Below are positions 1-7,236 of a stretch of DNA of 37,529 bases, in pieces. The translations under genes were made by a program, and so were the position numbers. Origin of the DNA: DAOSWM01 sp035380045 (GTDB lineage Bacteria > Bacteroidota > Bacteroidia > Bacteroidales > Tenuifilaceae); assembly GCA_035380045.1 (NCBI GenBank), contig DAOSWM010000028.1:1-37529 (forward strand), in the 5' to 3' direction. Positions within the stretch are counted from its first letter, which is position 1, and every line of letters begins with the position of its first letter. The notes below the pieces were generated by a model, which had not been told where the DNA came from, ran no database searches, and saw nothing but the letters and a program-made list of their open reading frames with translations.

Positions 1-1
1 G

Positions 2-75
2 CGGTCTGGACGAGACTCGAACTCGCGACCTCCGCCGTGACAGGGCGGCATTCTAACCAACTGAACTACCAGACC
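2..75 (-). tRNA. tRNA-Asp (anticodon GTC)
   Basis: Read on the minus strand this is a complete cloverleaf. The acceptor arms GGTCTGG and CCAGACC pair over 7 bp, the anticodon stem CCGCC/GGCGG encloses the loop CTGTCAC with anticodon GTC, and the T arm carries GTTCGAGTC. The discriminator is G. The base after it (position 1) is C, so the 3' CCA may be encoded, but the window ends there. Confidence 0.96.
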
Positions 76-122
76 AAGGCTTAAAAGAGCTAAACAGTTT
101 GTGTTTCCTGTTTTTGACGGTG

Positions 123-153
123 CAAAGATATATCTTCTGTTATAATCTGCAAT
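123..153 (-). promoter_or_regulatory. Bacteroidota-type promoter for tRNA-Asp
   Basis: On the minus strand a -7 element TATCTTTG (123-130) matches the TAnnTTTG consensus exactly. A 3-of-4 match to the -33 element (ATTG, 150-153) lies 19 nt upstream of it. The start site would fall near 116, about 40 nt before the tRNA 5' end at 75. Confidence 0.55.
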
Positions 154-174
154 ACTTTTTTGAAAAAAAATCTT

Positions 175-708
175 CTATTTGTAAAAAAAACTGAAGTGAA
201 CACTCCCGTAATTTCTAACTTCACCAAAATTAGGCAGTTTTGAAAGGTCAGTATTTTTTGAGTGTTCAACAATTAACCACCCATTAGGGTTGAGTAGCTG
301 TTTATTAAACACAATTTCGGGAATCTTTGCAAATCCTTTCATTTCGTATGGAGGATCAGCGAAGATTATATCGTAGGTTGCCTTGCTTATCTCTAGGAAA
401 TGGAATGCATTTTGTTTTAAAGCAAGTATTTGATTGAGTTTTAACTCTGCTATCACCTTTTTAATAAAAGCAAAATGTTGCGGGTTCATTTCCACCAAGT
501 GGATATTTTGGCATCCCCGTGAGGCAAATTCGAAGCTGATGCTTCCAGTTCCTGAAAAAAGATCGAGAACTGAAACTTCTTCGAAATCGAAGTGATTGTT
601 TATTATGTTAAAAAGGCTCTCCTTTGCGTAATCGGTTGTGGGGCGTGCTTTAAAATTTTTGGGTGGAGAGAAGTATCTCCCCTTAAAATCACCACTTACA
701 ATTCGCAT
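175..708 (-). CDS. rsmD: 16S rRNA (guanine(966)-N2)-methyltransferase RsmD
   Basis: A 177-residue SAM-dependent methyltransferase of the RsmD family, which methylates the N2 of G966 in 16S rRNA of the assembling 30S subunit. Visible motifs are the N-terminal RIVSGDFKGR and RPTTDYAKESLFN segments typical of RsmD, the SAM-binding DLFSGTGS (residues 49-56), an acidic residue after the next strand (VEMN, ~72-75), and the catalytic DPPY (118-121). Length is normal for the family. The ATG at 706-708 overlaps the end of the upstream DUF3822 gene by 13 nt, so the two are probably translationally coupled; DUF3822 next to rsmD is a familiar Bacteroidota arrangement. tRNA-Asp follows on the same strand. 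Confidence 0.95.
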   Translation of the reverse strand: MRIVSGDFKGRYFSPPKNFKARPTTDYAKESLFNIINNHFDFEEVSVLDLFSGTGSISFEFASRGCQNIHLVEMNPQHFAFIKKVIAELKLNQILALKQNAFHFLEISKATYDIIFADPPYEMKGFAKIPEIVFNKQLLNPNGWLIVEHSKNTDLSKLPNFGEVRNYGSVHFSFFYK

Positions 709-1544
709 AGCGACTGGTTGAACAGGTTGGCAAATTTCCCTTTATACCGGTTAAGCAGGTAGCTAAAATGGTTTTGATCGAGATTTGTTGCTAACGAATA
801 ATCTTTAAAGAATTGTGAAAGGAGCGATTCAAGCAATTCGGTTTCATTATGGTTTCCAGTAACACTAACAGTTGTTTCAGTAGATTCGATATCCAAACTA
901 TTACACATATTTAGTAAGTAATATGAGATGTCATTTGGGTTTAGCGAGTCGATGGTGGTACAGTGTTGAAATTGTATCCCTTTCGATATGACCACCACGG
1001 CAAATTTGCCGTTGAAAGCAAGCGTAATGGAGTTGGTTTTGGGATTAACATTTTTCGATTTATGAAACGCTATTACGGGTTCACAGAACCCAATAAAGTG
1101 AGTTTTTGGGTGAATAGCTTTCCATTCAGATACAAGCATCGATGGTAAAGCGTAGATGCAAGTTGCCGAGTCGTCAATATTATTAAATCTTAGTTCGTAT
1201 AGTTCTGGAATTGGATGCACCAGCTCCAGAAGCATATTCGATTTTTCTGGTTCATGAAACCCTTTGGGAACCAAGGTGAAAATAGGTGATTCATAGCTGA
1301 ATATCACCTTTTTAAAGGGGTTTTTTATCCATTCGTACGATTCAATGATATTTTGAACCGGGACAAACCAATCATCATCGCTAACTGGGTTGGAATAGGT
1401 GTTTGAAACAAGCGCAATGAAACAGTTTCGTACCAAATCGTTCACACAAAAAGAAAATCCATTCAGCGAGAGCTGAATGGATAGTTCATATGATTCAGTA
1501 CGATTGGGGTCGAAGGTCTCGTCAAAAAGTTCAAGTTTTTGCAT
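696..1544 (-). CDS. DUF3822 family protein
   Basis: A 282-residue protein recognised as DUF3822 from its N-terminal ELFDETFDPNRTESYELSIQ, the internal FIGFCEPV region and its position beside rsmD. The family is Bacteroidota-specific, has no assigned biochemical role, and is thought to adopt an actin-like ATPase-type fold; that fold is recalled knowledge, not seen here. There is no signal peptide or membrane segment, so it is probably cytoplasmic. It starts 15 nt downstream of the preceding gene and overlaps rsmD by 13 nt, making it the middle gene of a three-gene operon. Confidence 0.8.
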   Translation of the reverse strand: MQKLELFDETFDPNRTESYELSIQLSLNGFSFCVNDLVRNCFIALVSNTYSNPVSDDDWFVPVQNIIESYEWIKNPFKKVIFSYESPIFTLVPKGFHEPEKSNMLLELVHPIPELYELRFNNIDDSATCIYALPSMLVSEWKAIHPKTHFIGFCEPVIAFHKSKNVNPKTNSITLAFNGKFAVVVISKGIQFQHCTTIDSLNPNDISYYLLNMCNSLDIESTETTVSVTGNHNETELLESLLSQFFKDYSLATNLDQNHFSYLLNRYKGKFANLFNQSLCEL

Positions 1545-1559
1545 GATACCTCCTCAATA

Positions 1560-2171
1560 CTATTCCCAGTTACCTGCGTTGTTAGTTGCTTCGGTAAGCG
1601 AACCAACCTGTAGCCCAGGGTACTTTTCCAACTTCTTCCTCAAATCGTTTTGGTTGAATATAAGTTGCTTGTCAAGTCCTTGTAGCACTATGTCATTATG
1701 AGCTTTTGCTTCAAAAACTTGTACTTTTACACCTGAGCCAGTTTCGAGTATCCCGGCTCCTAATTCAAACTCATGTTCTCCAACATACGGAACGTATCTG
1801 AGCGAATCAACAGGGTAGCCTTTTTTGAACAGGCTATCAAGAACGCTAATTCTTATAGTGTCTCTGAACACCTTACCAAGTGCTACTGCCACTGAGTCGT
1901 CCATGGAACCAATTTGCTTCACAACCCTGAAAGAATCGTACTTAACAAAATTGATTAGCGTATCAAAACTACCTGTAAACTTGCTGTTTTCAGTTCTATA
2001 TGCAATCTGAGCAGTTCTGATATCGATTAAACGTTGTATGGTTTTTTCGTACCTTTTATCCATTTCTTTATTGAAACGAATGGGTTTCATAATGCTTTCT
2101 ACAACAAAGTAGGTTAGCGCAATTATAGCAACAAATAGCAGAATTTGGTAAACGGTTTTCATTTTACTCAA
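1560..2171 (-). CDS. Membrane-anchored protein of unknown function
   Basis: A 203-residue protein I do not recognise by name. It has one N-terminal hydrophobic helix (about residues 6-27, YQILLFVAIIALTYFVVESI), followed by a polar helix with RYEKTIQRLIDIRTAQIAYR and a soluble C-terminal domain. This is a small single-pass protein with most of its mass outside the membrane. The helix-plus-AYRTENSKFTGSFDTL layout loosely recalls pilin-like proteins, but no prepilin cleavage motif is visible, so this is only a resemblance. It is the first gene of the operon with DUF3822 and rsmD, and is transcribed divergently from the helicase gene at 2251. Confidence 0.75.
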   Translation of the reverse strand: MSKMKTVYQILLFVAIIALTYFVVESIMKPIRFNKEMDKRYEKTIQRLIDIRTAQIAYRTENSKFTGSFDTLINFVKYDSFRVVKQIGSMDDSVAVALGKVFRDTIRISVLDSLFKKGYPVDSLRYVPYVGEHEFELGAGILETGSGVKVQVFEAKAHNDIVLQGLDKQLIFNQNDLRKKLEKYPGLQVGSLTEATNNAGNWE

Positions 2172-2190
2172 TTTAGTTTAAGTTTGCCTG

Positions 2191-2225
2191 CAAATTTAAA
2201 AACATATAATTAATTTTATAACAAC
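2191..2225 (-). promoter_or_regulatory. Candidate promoter of the unknown-DUF3822-rsmD operon
   Basis: On the minus strand TAAATTTG (2191-2198) matches the -7 consensus TAnnTTTG. A weak -33 (GTTG, 2222-2225, 3 of 4) lies 23 nt upstream. The implied start is near 2184, leaving a leader of only about a dozen nucleotides before the ATG at 2171. Confidence 0.35.
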
Positions 2226-2250
2226 CTTTCAATTTTATTACACCTTTTTA

Positions 2251-3672
2251 ATGGAAAAAAATCAAATATACAAATCTCTCATTCAAAATCTGGGTTTTGA
2301 ACTAACAAAAAGTCAAGAAATTGCTGCCGATTTGCTTGCAGACTTTGCAACCAATAGAAATAGCAACTTTTGTTTTTTGCTGAAGGGGTTTGCAGGAACC
2401 GGTAAAACAACTTTAATAGCATCGTTGGTTAAAACCTTAACTACATTTAAAGTGAAGGTTGTTTTGTTAGCTCCAACTGGCAGAGCCGCAAAGGTACTGA
2501 GCCATTACTCCGGGTTTCCTGCTTTCACAATTCATAAGTGGATATACAGGCAGAAATCGTTGAAGGATGCCGTGGGAAGGTTTGTTCTAGATAAGAATCT
2601 GGCAAAAAACTGCGTTTTTATTGTTGATGAGGCATCAATGATTAGCAATTCTTCCTTCGAAGATTCGGTTTTTGGAACCGGCAGGCTCCTCGACGATTTG
2701 GTTTCCTACGTATCCGATGGCGAGAACTGCAGGCTAATACTAGTGGGCGACGAGGCGCAGCTTCCTCCCGTTAAACTCGATATTAGTCCGGCGCTCAATA
2801 GGAAGGAAGTTATTGGTTACGGTATTGATGTGGAAGAGGTTACGCTGAGTAACGTGGTGCGTCAGGCCGAGGAATCGGGCATTCTGAGGAATGCAACAAC
2901 CCTTAGAACCATGCTAGAGCACAATGACATAAGGGTTCCTAAGTTTGATACAATTGGTTACAACGATTTTATTCGAATCTCTGGTTCGGAGCTGCTCGAA
3001 CTGCTTGAAACTTCCTACGACAGGGTAGGGATGGATGAAACCGTGGTGCTAAACTACTCCAACAAGCGTGCGAACAAATACAACGAGGGAATACGAAACA
3101 AAATTCTTTGGCGTGAGAGCGAAATTTCGCAGGGCGATTTTTTAATGGTTGTTCGTAATAACTACTTCTGGGTTGAGAACGATAATGACATTAACTTCAT
3201 TGCAAACGGCGATATTGTTGAGGTAATGAAGATTAAAGGTGTAAAGGAGCTGCACGGTTTCAGGTTTGCTGATGCCACCTTGCGTTTGATTGATTACAAC
3301 AGCAAGGAAATTGATGCGAAGATTATACTTGATACCCTTTGGGCTGATGCTCCTTCATTGAATAGCGAGCAGAATCGACAGCTTTTTGAAAGCGTTGCTG
3401 CTGATTACAGCGATATTTCAACCAAGCCCCAACGCATGAAGAAAATTAAGTCTGATCCGTATTTCAATGCTCTTCAGGTAAAATTCGCCTACGCTGTTAC
3501 CTGTCACAAAGCCCAGGGGGGGCAGTGGAAGAACGTTTTTATTGATCAGGGATTCTTTAAGGAGGAGATGATTTCACGCGAGTACCTTCGCTGGTTATAT
3601 ACAGCCATAACCCGTGCAACTGAAAAGGTTTTTCTGGTAAACTTTGCTGCTGACTTTTTTGAGCAGGAGTAG
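2251..3672 (+). CDS. RecD-like ATP-dependent DNA helicase (SF1B)
   Basis: A 473-residue superfamily 1 helicase related to RecD/RecD2 and Dda. It has Walker A GFAGTGKTT (residues 46-54), motif Ia LAPTGRAA (73-80), Walker B VDEAS (125-129), motif III GDEAQLPP (166-173), and a C-terminal UvrD_C_2-type module with VTCHKAQGGQW (from 416) and YTAITRA (450-456). It should unwind DNA 5' to 3'. It lacks the long N-terminal regions of full RecD2 and RecBCD RecD, so it is a short stand-alone form common in Bacteroidota. No recB or recC lies nearby, and a role in general repair or replication is inference. It is transcribed divergently from the operon at 2171. Confidence 0.88.
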   Translation: MEKNQIYKSLIQNLGFELTKSQEIAADLLADFATNRNSNFCFLLKGFAGTGKTTLIASLVKTLTTFKVKVVLLAPTGRAAKVLSHYSGFPAFTIHKWIYRQKSLKDAVGRFVLDKNLAKNCVFIVDEASMISNSSFEDSVFGTGRLLDDLVSYVSDGENCRLILVGDEAQLPPVKLDISPALNRKEVIGYGIDVEEVTLSNVVRQAEESGILRNATTLRTMLEHNDIRVPKFDTIGYNDFIRISGSELLELLETSYDRVGMDETVVLNYSNKRANKYNEGIRNKILWRESEISQGDFLMVVRNNYFWVENDNDINFIANGDIVEVMKIKGVKELHGFRFADATLRLIDYNSKEIDAKIILDTLWADAPSLNSEQNRQLFESVAADYSDISTKPQRMKKIKSDPYFNALQVKFAYAVTCHKAQGGQWKNVFIDQGFFKEEMISREYLRWLYTAITRATEKVFLVNFAADFFEQE

Positions 3673-3763
3673 ACACCTCTTTTATCCCTAACTTCAATTT
3701 TTCCTGACGTAACTTAAATAATATTCAAAAATATACTATTTTAGCACAATAAACCCAACTAAA

Positions 3764-5815
3764 ATGGCAGTTAAAAGAAGTATCCGACAAAAAATTCTTC
3801 TATACATCCTATCCGTTTTTATTGTATTTTTTGTAATTACGTTAGGTTACATTATTACCAATTCACGAAAAACTATTCTGAAGGAAACCAAGGAAAAAAC
3901 AGAGCTTATTGCACAGAATTCTGCTAAGGAAATTGAAAGGTTTTTTGAAAATAATCTAATGATTACCCGAACGCTGACGCAAGCTTTTTCCATTTACCAA
4001 ACCTTAACGCCCGAGGTATGGCAAAAACTTTACCTGCAGATGTATCTGCCGGTAGTAAAGGCTAATCCTCATATATACATTCTTTGGGATAGCTGGGAGT
4101 ACTTCGGATTTATTCCAGGTTATGAAAAGGAACACGGAAGAATCCTGATGTATGTTCTTCGCAATGGCGAAAACTTTACCAGCAAGATTGAGGAGCGAAG
4201 CATGAATGGCGACCCGGAGCACTACGGTTTCTTCAAAAAGAATGAGGTCGATGCGGTTTGGGAACCCTACGCCGATGTTGTGCAGGATGGTTCTCGCGAA
4301 TCACGATTAATGACAACCATTGCCTCTCCCATAAAAATCGACAATAAGTTTATGGGGCTTATTGGCGTTGATGTTGATTTGGATTTCATCCAGCAGCTGG
4401 TTTCCAATGTCGATCTGGTTGAGGGCGGTTTTGCCTTTCTGGTATCAAACTATGGAACAATAGCCGGGCATCCCGATAAATCGTTGGTGAATAAAAATAT
4501 TCAAGATGTTTACCCTGCTGAGGTAGAGGAGAATGGGTTGATGGAGCGTATTCAGAATGCGGAAAGTTTCTCAATATCTCGATATGATGATGCTGGGATG
4601 TACCACACCATGATTTTTGCACCCGTTCAGCCTCCCGGAACACGTCAACCCTGGTCGTTGGTGGTATCAATTCCAAACAACGAAATAATGGCAGAGGCCA
4701 ACCGAACGCTCTATATCTCAATAGGTGTAGGATTAACCGGTTTACTGATTGTGATTGTGCTTTTAATTCTCATTGCCAATAACTTAACTCGTCCTATAGT
4801 TCAAATTACCCACTCTTTAAAACGCATGGCGTTAGGTGAAATTTCAAGTAAATTGATGCTGAAAATCAACTCGGGCGATGAGATACAGGAAATGGCAAAT
4901 GCGCTGAATACCTCAATCGAGGGGCTTAACCATAAAACCTCCTTTGCGCTTGATATTGGAAATGGAAGGCTAACCAGCGAGTTGGAGCTGCAAAGCGATA
5001 AGGATATACTCGGGAAATCGCTCATTGATATGAGGAATAGCCTAAAGGTTGCTCACGACGAGGAAGTGAAACGTAAAGAGGAGGATAAGAAGCGTGCCTG
5101 GGCCAACGAGGGTTTTGCTCTGTTTGCCGAAATACTTCGTCAGCATAGCAATAGCACGCAGGAACTGGCCGACCAAATTGTTAAGAATTTGGTTAAATAC
5201 CTTGAAACCAATCAGGCTGGATTATTCCTTCTGAACGATGAGGATAAAAATGATGTCTACTTTCAAATGGTTGCAGCCTTTGCTTGGGACAGGAAGAAGT
5301 TTGTTAGCAAACGTGTGGAGATAGGTGAGGGGCTGGTAGGTGCTTGTGCCCTTGAAAAGGAGAGCATAGTTTTAACCGAAATTCCTAACGACTACGTACT
5401 TATTACATCGGGTTTGGGAAAGGCCACTCCACGATTTGTTGTGCTTGTTCCGCTAAAGCACGAAGATGAGGTGTTGGGTGTAATTGAAATGGCATCGTTC
5501 ACGGTTATGGAGGAGTATCAAATTGATTTTCTTGAGAAGGTTGCGGAAAGCATTGCTTCGAGTATTCTTAGCGTAAAGATTAACGCTAAAACAAGATTCC
5601 TGCTTGAACAGTCGCAGCAACAGGCCGAGGAGATGTTGGCTCAGGAGGAGGAGATGCGTCAAAATATGGAGGAGCTACAGGCAACCCAGGAGGAGATGGG
5701 CCGAAAAGCCGATGAACAGCGTCAGCGCGAGGAGGCCATGAAGCACGACTATGAGCAGGAGATTGAGATGCTGAAGGAGCAAATTGTAGAATTAAAATCG
5801 AGGTTGAAAGAGTAA
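3764..5815 (+). CDS. Membrane sensor: cache - HAMP - GAF - coiled coil, no enzymatic output domain
   Basis: A 683-residue membrane sensor. TM1 (about 11-31) and TM2 (about 316-338) bracket a periplasmic double-cache region (about 40-300) containing WEPYADVVQDGSRE and an IGVDVDLDF strand, typical of small-molecule-binding cache domains. A HAMP linker follows (about 335-395, LTRPIVQITHSL), then a GAF domain (about 465-605, with GEGLVGACALEKESIVL and the LVPLKHEDEVLGVIEMA strand). It ends in a Glu/Gln/Met-rich coiled coil (610-683; EEMRQNMEELQATQEEM). No histidine kinase, PP2C, GGDEF or chemoreceptor tip is present after the coil, so output presumably goes through a partner. It stands alone, followed by a strong terminator. 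Confidence 0.85.
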   Translation: MAVKRSIRQKILLYILSVFIVFFVITLGYIITNSRKTILKETKEKTELIAQNSAKEIERFFENNLMITRTLTQAFSIYQTLTPEVWQKLYLQMYLPVVKANPHIYILWDSWEYFGFIPGYEKEHGRILMYVLRNGENFTSKIEERSMNGDPEHYGFFKKNEVDAVWEPYADVVQDGSRESRLMTTIASPIKIDNKFMGLIGVDVDLDFIQQLVSNVDLVEGGFAFLVSNYGTIAGHPDKSLVNKNIQDVYPAEVEENGLMERIQNAESFSISRYDDAGMYHTMIFAPVQPPGTRQPWSLVVSIPNNEIMAEANRTLYISIGVGLTGLLIVIVLLILIANNLTRPIVQITHSLKRMALGEISSKLMLKINSGDEIQEMANALNTSIEGLNHKTSFALDIGNGRLTSELELQSDKDILGKSLIDMRNSLKVAHDEEVKRKEEDKKRAWANEGFALFAEILRQHSNSTQELADQIVKNLVKYLETNQAGLFLLNDEDKNDVYFQMVAAFAWDRKKFVSKRVEIGEGLVGACALEKESIVLTEIPNDYVLITSGLGKATPRFVVLVPLKHEDEVLGVIEMASFTVMEEYQIDFLEKVAESIASSILSVKINAKTRFLLEQSQQQAEEMLAQEEEMRQNMEELQATQEEMGRKADEQRQREEAMKHDYEQEIEMLKEQIVELKSRLKE

Positions 5816-5833
5816 CAAAAGAATATGATTTTG

Positions 5834-5863
5834 AAAGGGGAATTTTTCGATTCCCCTTTTTTT
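5834..5863 (+). terminator. Rho-independent terminator after the sensor gene
   Basis: The dyad AAAGGGGAAT / ATTCCCCTTT encloses a short TTTTCG-type loop and is followed by a T run. It ends the 3764-5815 transcript and separates it from msrA. Confidence 0.85.
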
Positions 5864-5920
5864 ATGCCATTGCGGTAAACTTTTTTAAGAATGCACTGTT
5901 TTACGCAAAAGAATATGGAA

Positions 5921-6547
5921 ATGAGAAAAGGGGTAAAAATAGTTGGGGTGGCAATTTTTTTTAGCTTAACAATTTTAGTAAATCAATCAATTGCTCAAAA
6001 AATGGAAGGTAGTAAGTACGAAGTTGCAACCCTCGGTGCAGGGTGTTTCTGGTGTGTTGAAGCTGTTTTTACCCGATTAAATGGGGTTGTGAAGGTTGAG
6101 TCGGGGTACTCGGGTGGGCAAATTGCGAACCCAACCTACCGCGAGGTTTGCTCGGGGTTAACCGGTCATGCTGAGGTTGTTCAGATAACATACGATTCAG
6201 AAAAGGTTGACTACGGAAAAATCCTTGAAGTTTTCTTCAGAACGCACAATCCAACAACCCTAAACCGGCAGGGAGCCGATGTGGGAACTCAGTACCGTTC
6301 GGTTATTTTTTATCATACCAACGAGCAGAAAAAAATAGCCGAGGAGGTGAAGAATTTACTCGATAAGTCGGGGATATGGAATGATCCGATAATTACTGAA
6401 GTAGCAAAATTTTCAGCCTTCTATAAGGCTGAGGATTACCATCAGGATTACTTTGAGAATAACAGGAACCAACCCTATTGTAGCATGGTAATTGTTCCGA
6501 AAATTGAGAAGTTTGAGAAGCTTTTTAAGGATTACTTGAAGAACTAG
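5921..6547 (+). CDS. msrA: Peptide methionine-(S)-S-oxide reductase, exported
   Basis: MsrA reduces methionine-S-sulfoxide in proteins. The active-site motif GCFWC with the nucleophilic Cys is present near the mature N terminus, followed by SGYSGG, the conserved THNPTTLNRQGADVGTQYRS segment, AEDYHQDY, and a possible resolving Cys in NQPYCSM. The N terminus MRKGVKIVGVAIFFSLTIL...SIAQ is a signal peptide, placing the enzyme in the periplasm. I chose the ATG at 5921 (208 residues); ATGs at 5915 and 5891 are also in frame but add residues ahead of the signal peptide. There is no fused MsrB domain. The stop codon overlaps that of the convergent thioesterase gene. Confidence 0.93.
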   Translation: MRKGVKIVGVAIFFSLTILVNQSIAQKMEGSKYEVATLGAGCFWCVEAVFTRLNGVVKVESGYSGGQIANPTYREVCSGLTGHAEVVQITYDSEKVDYGKILEVFFRTHNPTTLNRQGADVGTQYRSVIFYHTNEQKKIAEEVKNLLDKSGIWNDPIITEVAKFSAFYKAEDYHQDYFENNRNQPYCSMVIVPKIEKFEKLFKDYLKN

Positions 6548-7026
6548 CTATTGAAGAATGCTTCAACCCCGGGGTACCCTAGTTTCTCTCTCGCAATTTC
6601 TTTGGGGTAAACAAAGTACTGAACCGTTGCTTCGGCGCAAAGTTGAGAGTTCGAATCGAATAGCTGGCAGTGAACGTTTGCCAGCCGTTTCTCGTGGCTA
6701 ATAATTCGTGCCTTGGCTGTAAGCTCCCCTGAGTTTACCATTACTGGTTTTTTGTACCTTATGCTTAACTTCGATGTAACGCCACCGGTTTCAAGAACAA
6801 CGTTAACGACCCAACTTGCTATCTCGTCGAGAATTGTTGCCTGAATGCCACCATGTAGAACATTCACATAGCCTTGCAGATGGTTTTTCGGATTCCACTT
6901 TGTTATTACCTCCTTGTTTTGGTGGTCGAACCAAAAATCGAGCTGTAGGCCATGTGGGTTGTTTTTGCTGCAGCCAATGCAGCAGTAGCCTGGTAGCTTC
7001 TCGTATGGGTTTAGTAATTTAATCAT
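6544..7026 (-). CDS. PaaI-type hotdog-fold acyl-CoA thioesterase
   Basis: A 160-residue single hotdog domain. The N-terminal CCIGCSKNNPHGLQL resembles the C-x-x-C-x4-NP-x-GL signature of the THEM4/PaaI-like subgroup. The catalytic-loop motif HGGIQATILDE (58-68) supplies the HGG turn and acidic residue, and SIRYKKPV is the usual following strand. It should hydrolyse an acyl-CoA or aromatic-CoA thioester in the cytoplasm; the substrate cannot be told. It is convergent with msrA and shares its stop region (CTAG at 6544-6547). A -7-like TATTTTTG lies at 7047-7054 on the minus strand, immediately beside the inverted-repeat element. Confidence 0.85.
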   Translation of the reverse strand: MIKLLNPYEKLPGYCCIGCSKNNPHGLQLDFWFDHQNKEVITKWNPKNHLQGYVNVLHGGIQATILDEIASWVVNVVLETGGVTSKLSIRYKKPVMVNSGELTAKARIISHEKRLANVHCQLFDSNSQLCAEATVQYFVYPKEIAREKLGYPGVEAFFNS

Positions 7027-7057
7027 CAGTAGTAAGCTTATAGTTACAAAAATAACA

Positions 7058-7216
7058 AAAGAGGGTGTCTCAAAAGTTAAAAAGGATTAGATTTACTACT
7101 CTGTGGAACTCTGTGATTTCCCTATGATACACTGTGATACAATAAATAATAAATTTCACAGAGTTTCTCAGTGTCCTTCACAGAGTCACACAATGAACTT
7201 TTGAGACACCCTCTTT
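7058..7216. repeat. 159-bp element with perfect 21-bp terminal inverted repeats (MITE-like)
   Basis: Arms at 7058-7078 and 7196-7216 are exact reverse complements over 21 bp (core GAGGGTGTCTC). The 117-bp interior is itself partly palindromic, with ACTCTGTG/CACAGAGT copies near both ends (about 7097-7117 and 7155-7186). There is no open reading frame and no obvious target-site duplication. The element fills the gap between the thioesterase start and the end of the T9SS cargo gene. It could be a non-autonomous transposable element or a large bidirectional hairpin terminator. Confidence 0.7.
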
Positions 7217-7236
7217 GAATTAAATATTGGAAGAAT

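Noticed and set aside
4386..4721. 111-codon antisense frame inside the sensor gene
   Set aside because: It is a shadow of a well-supported coding sequence with no recognisable domain.
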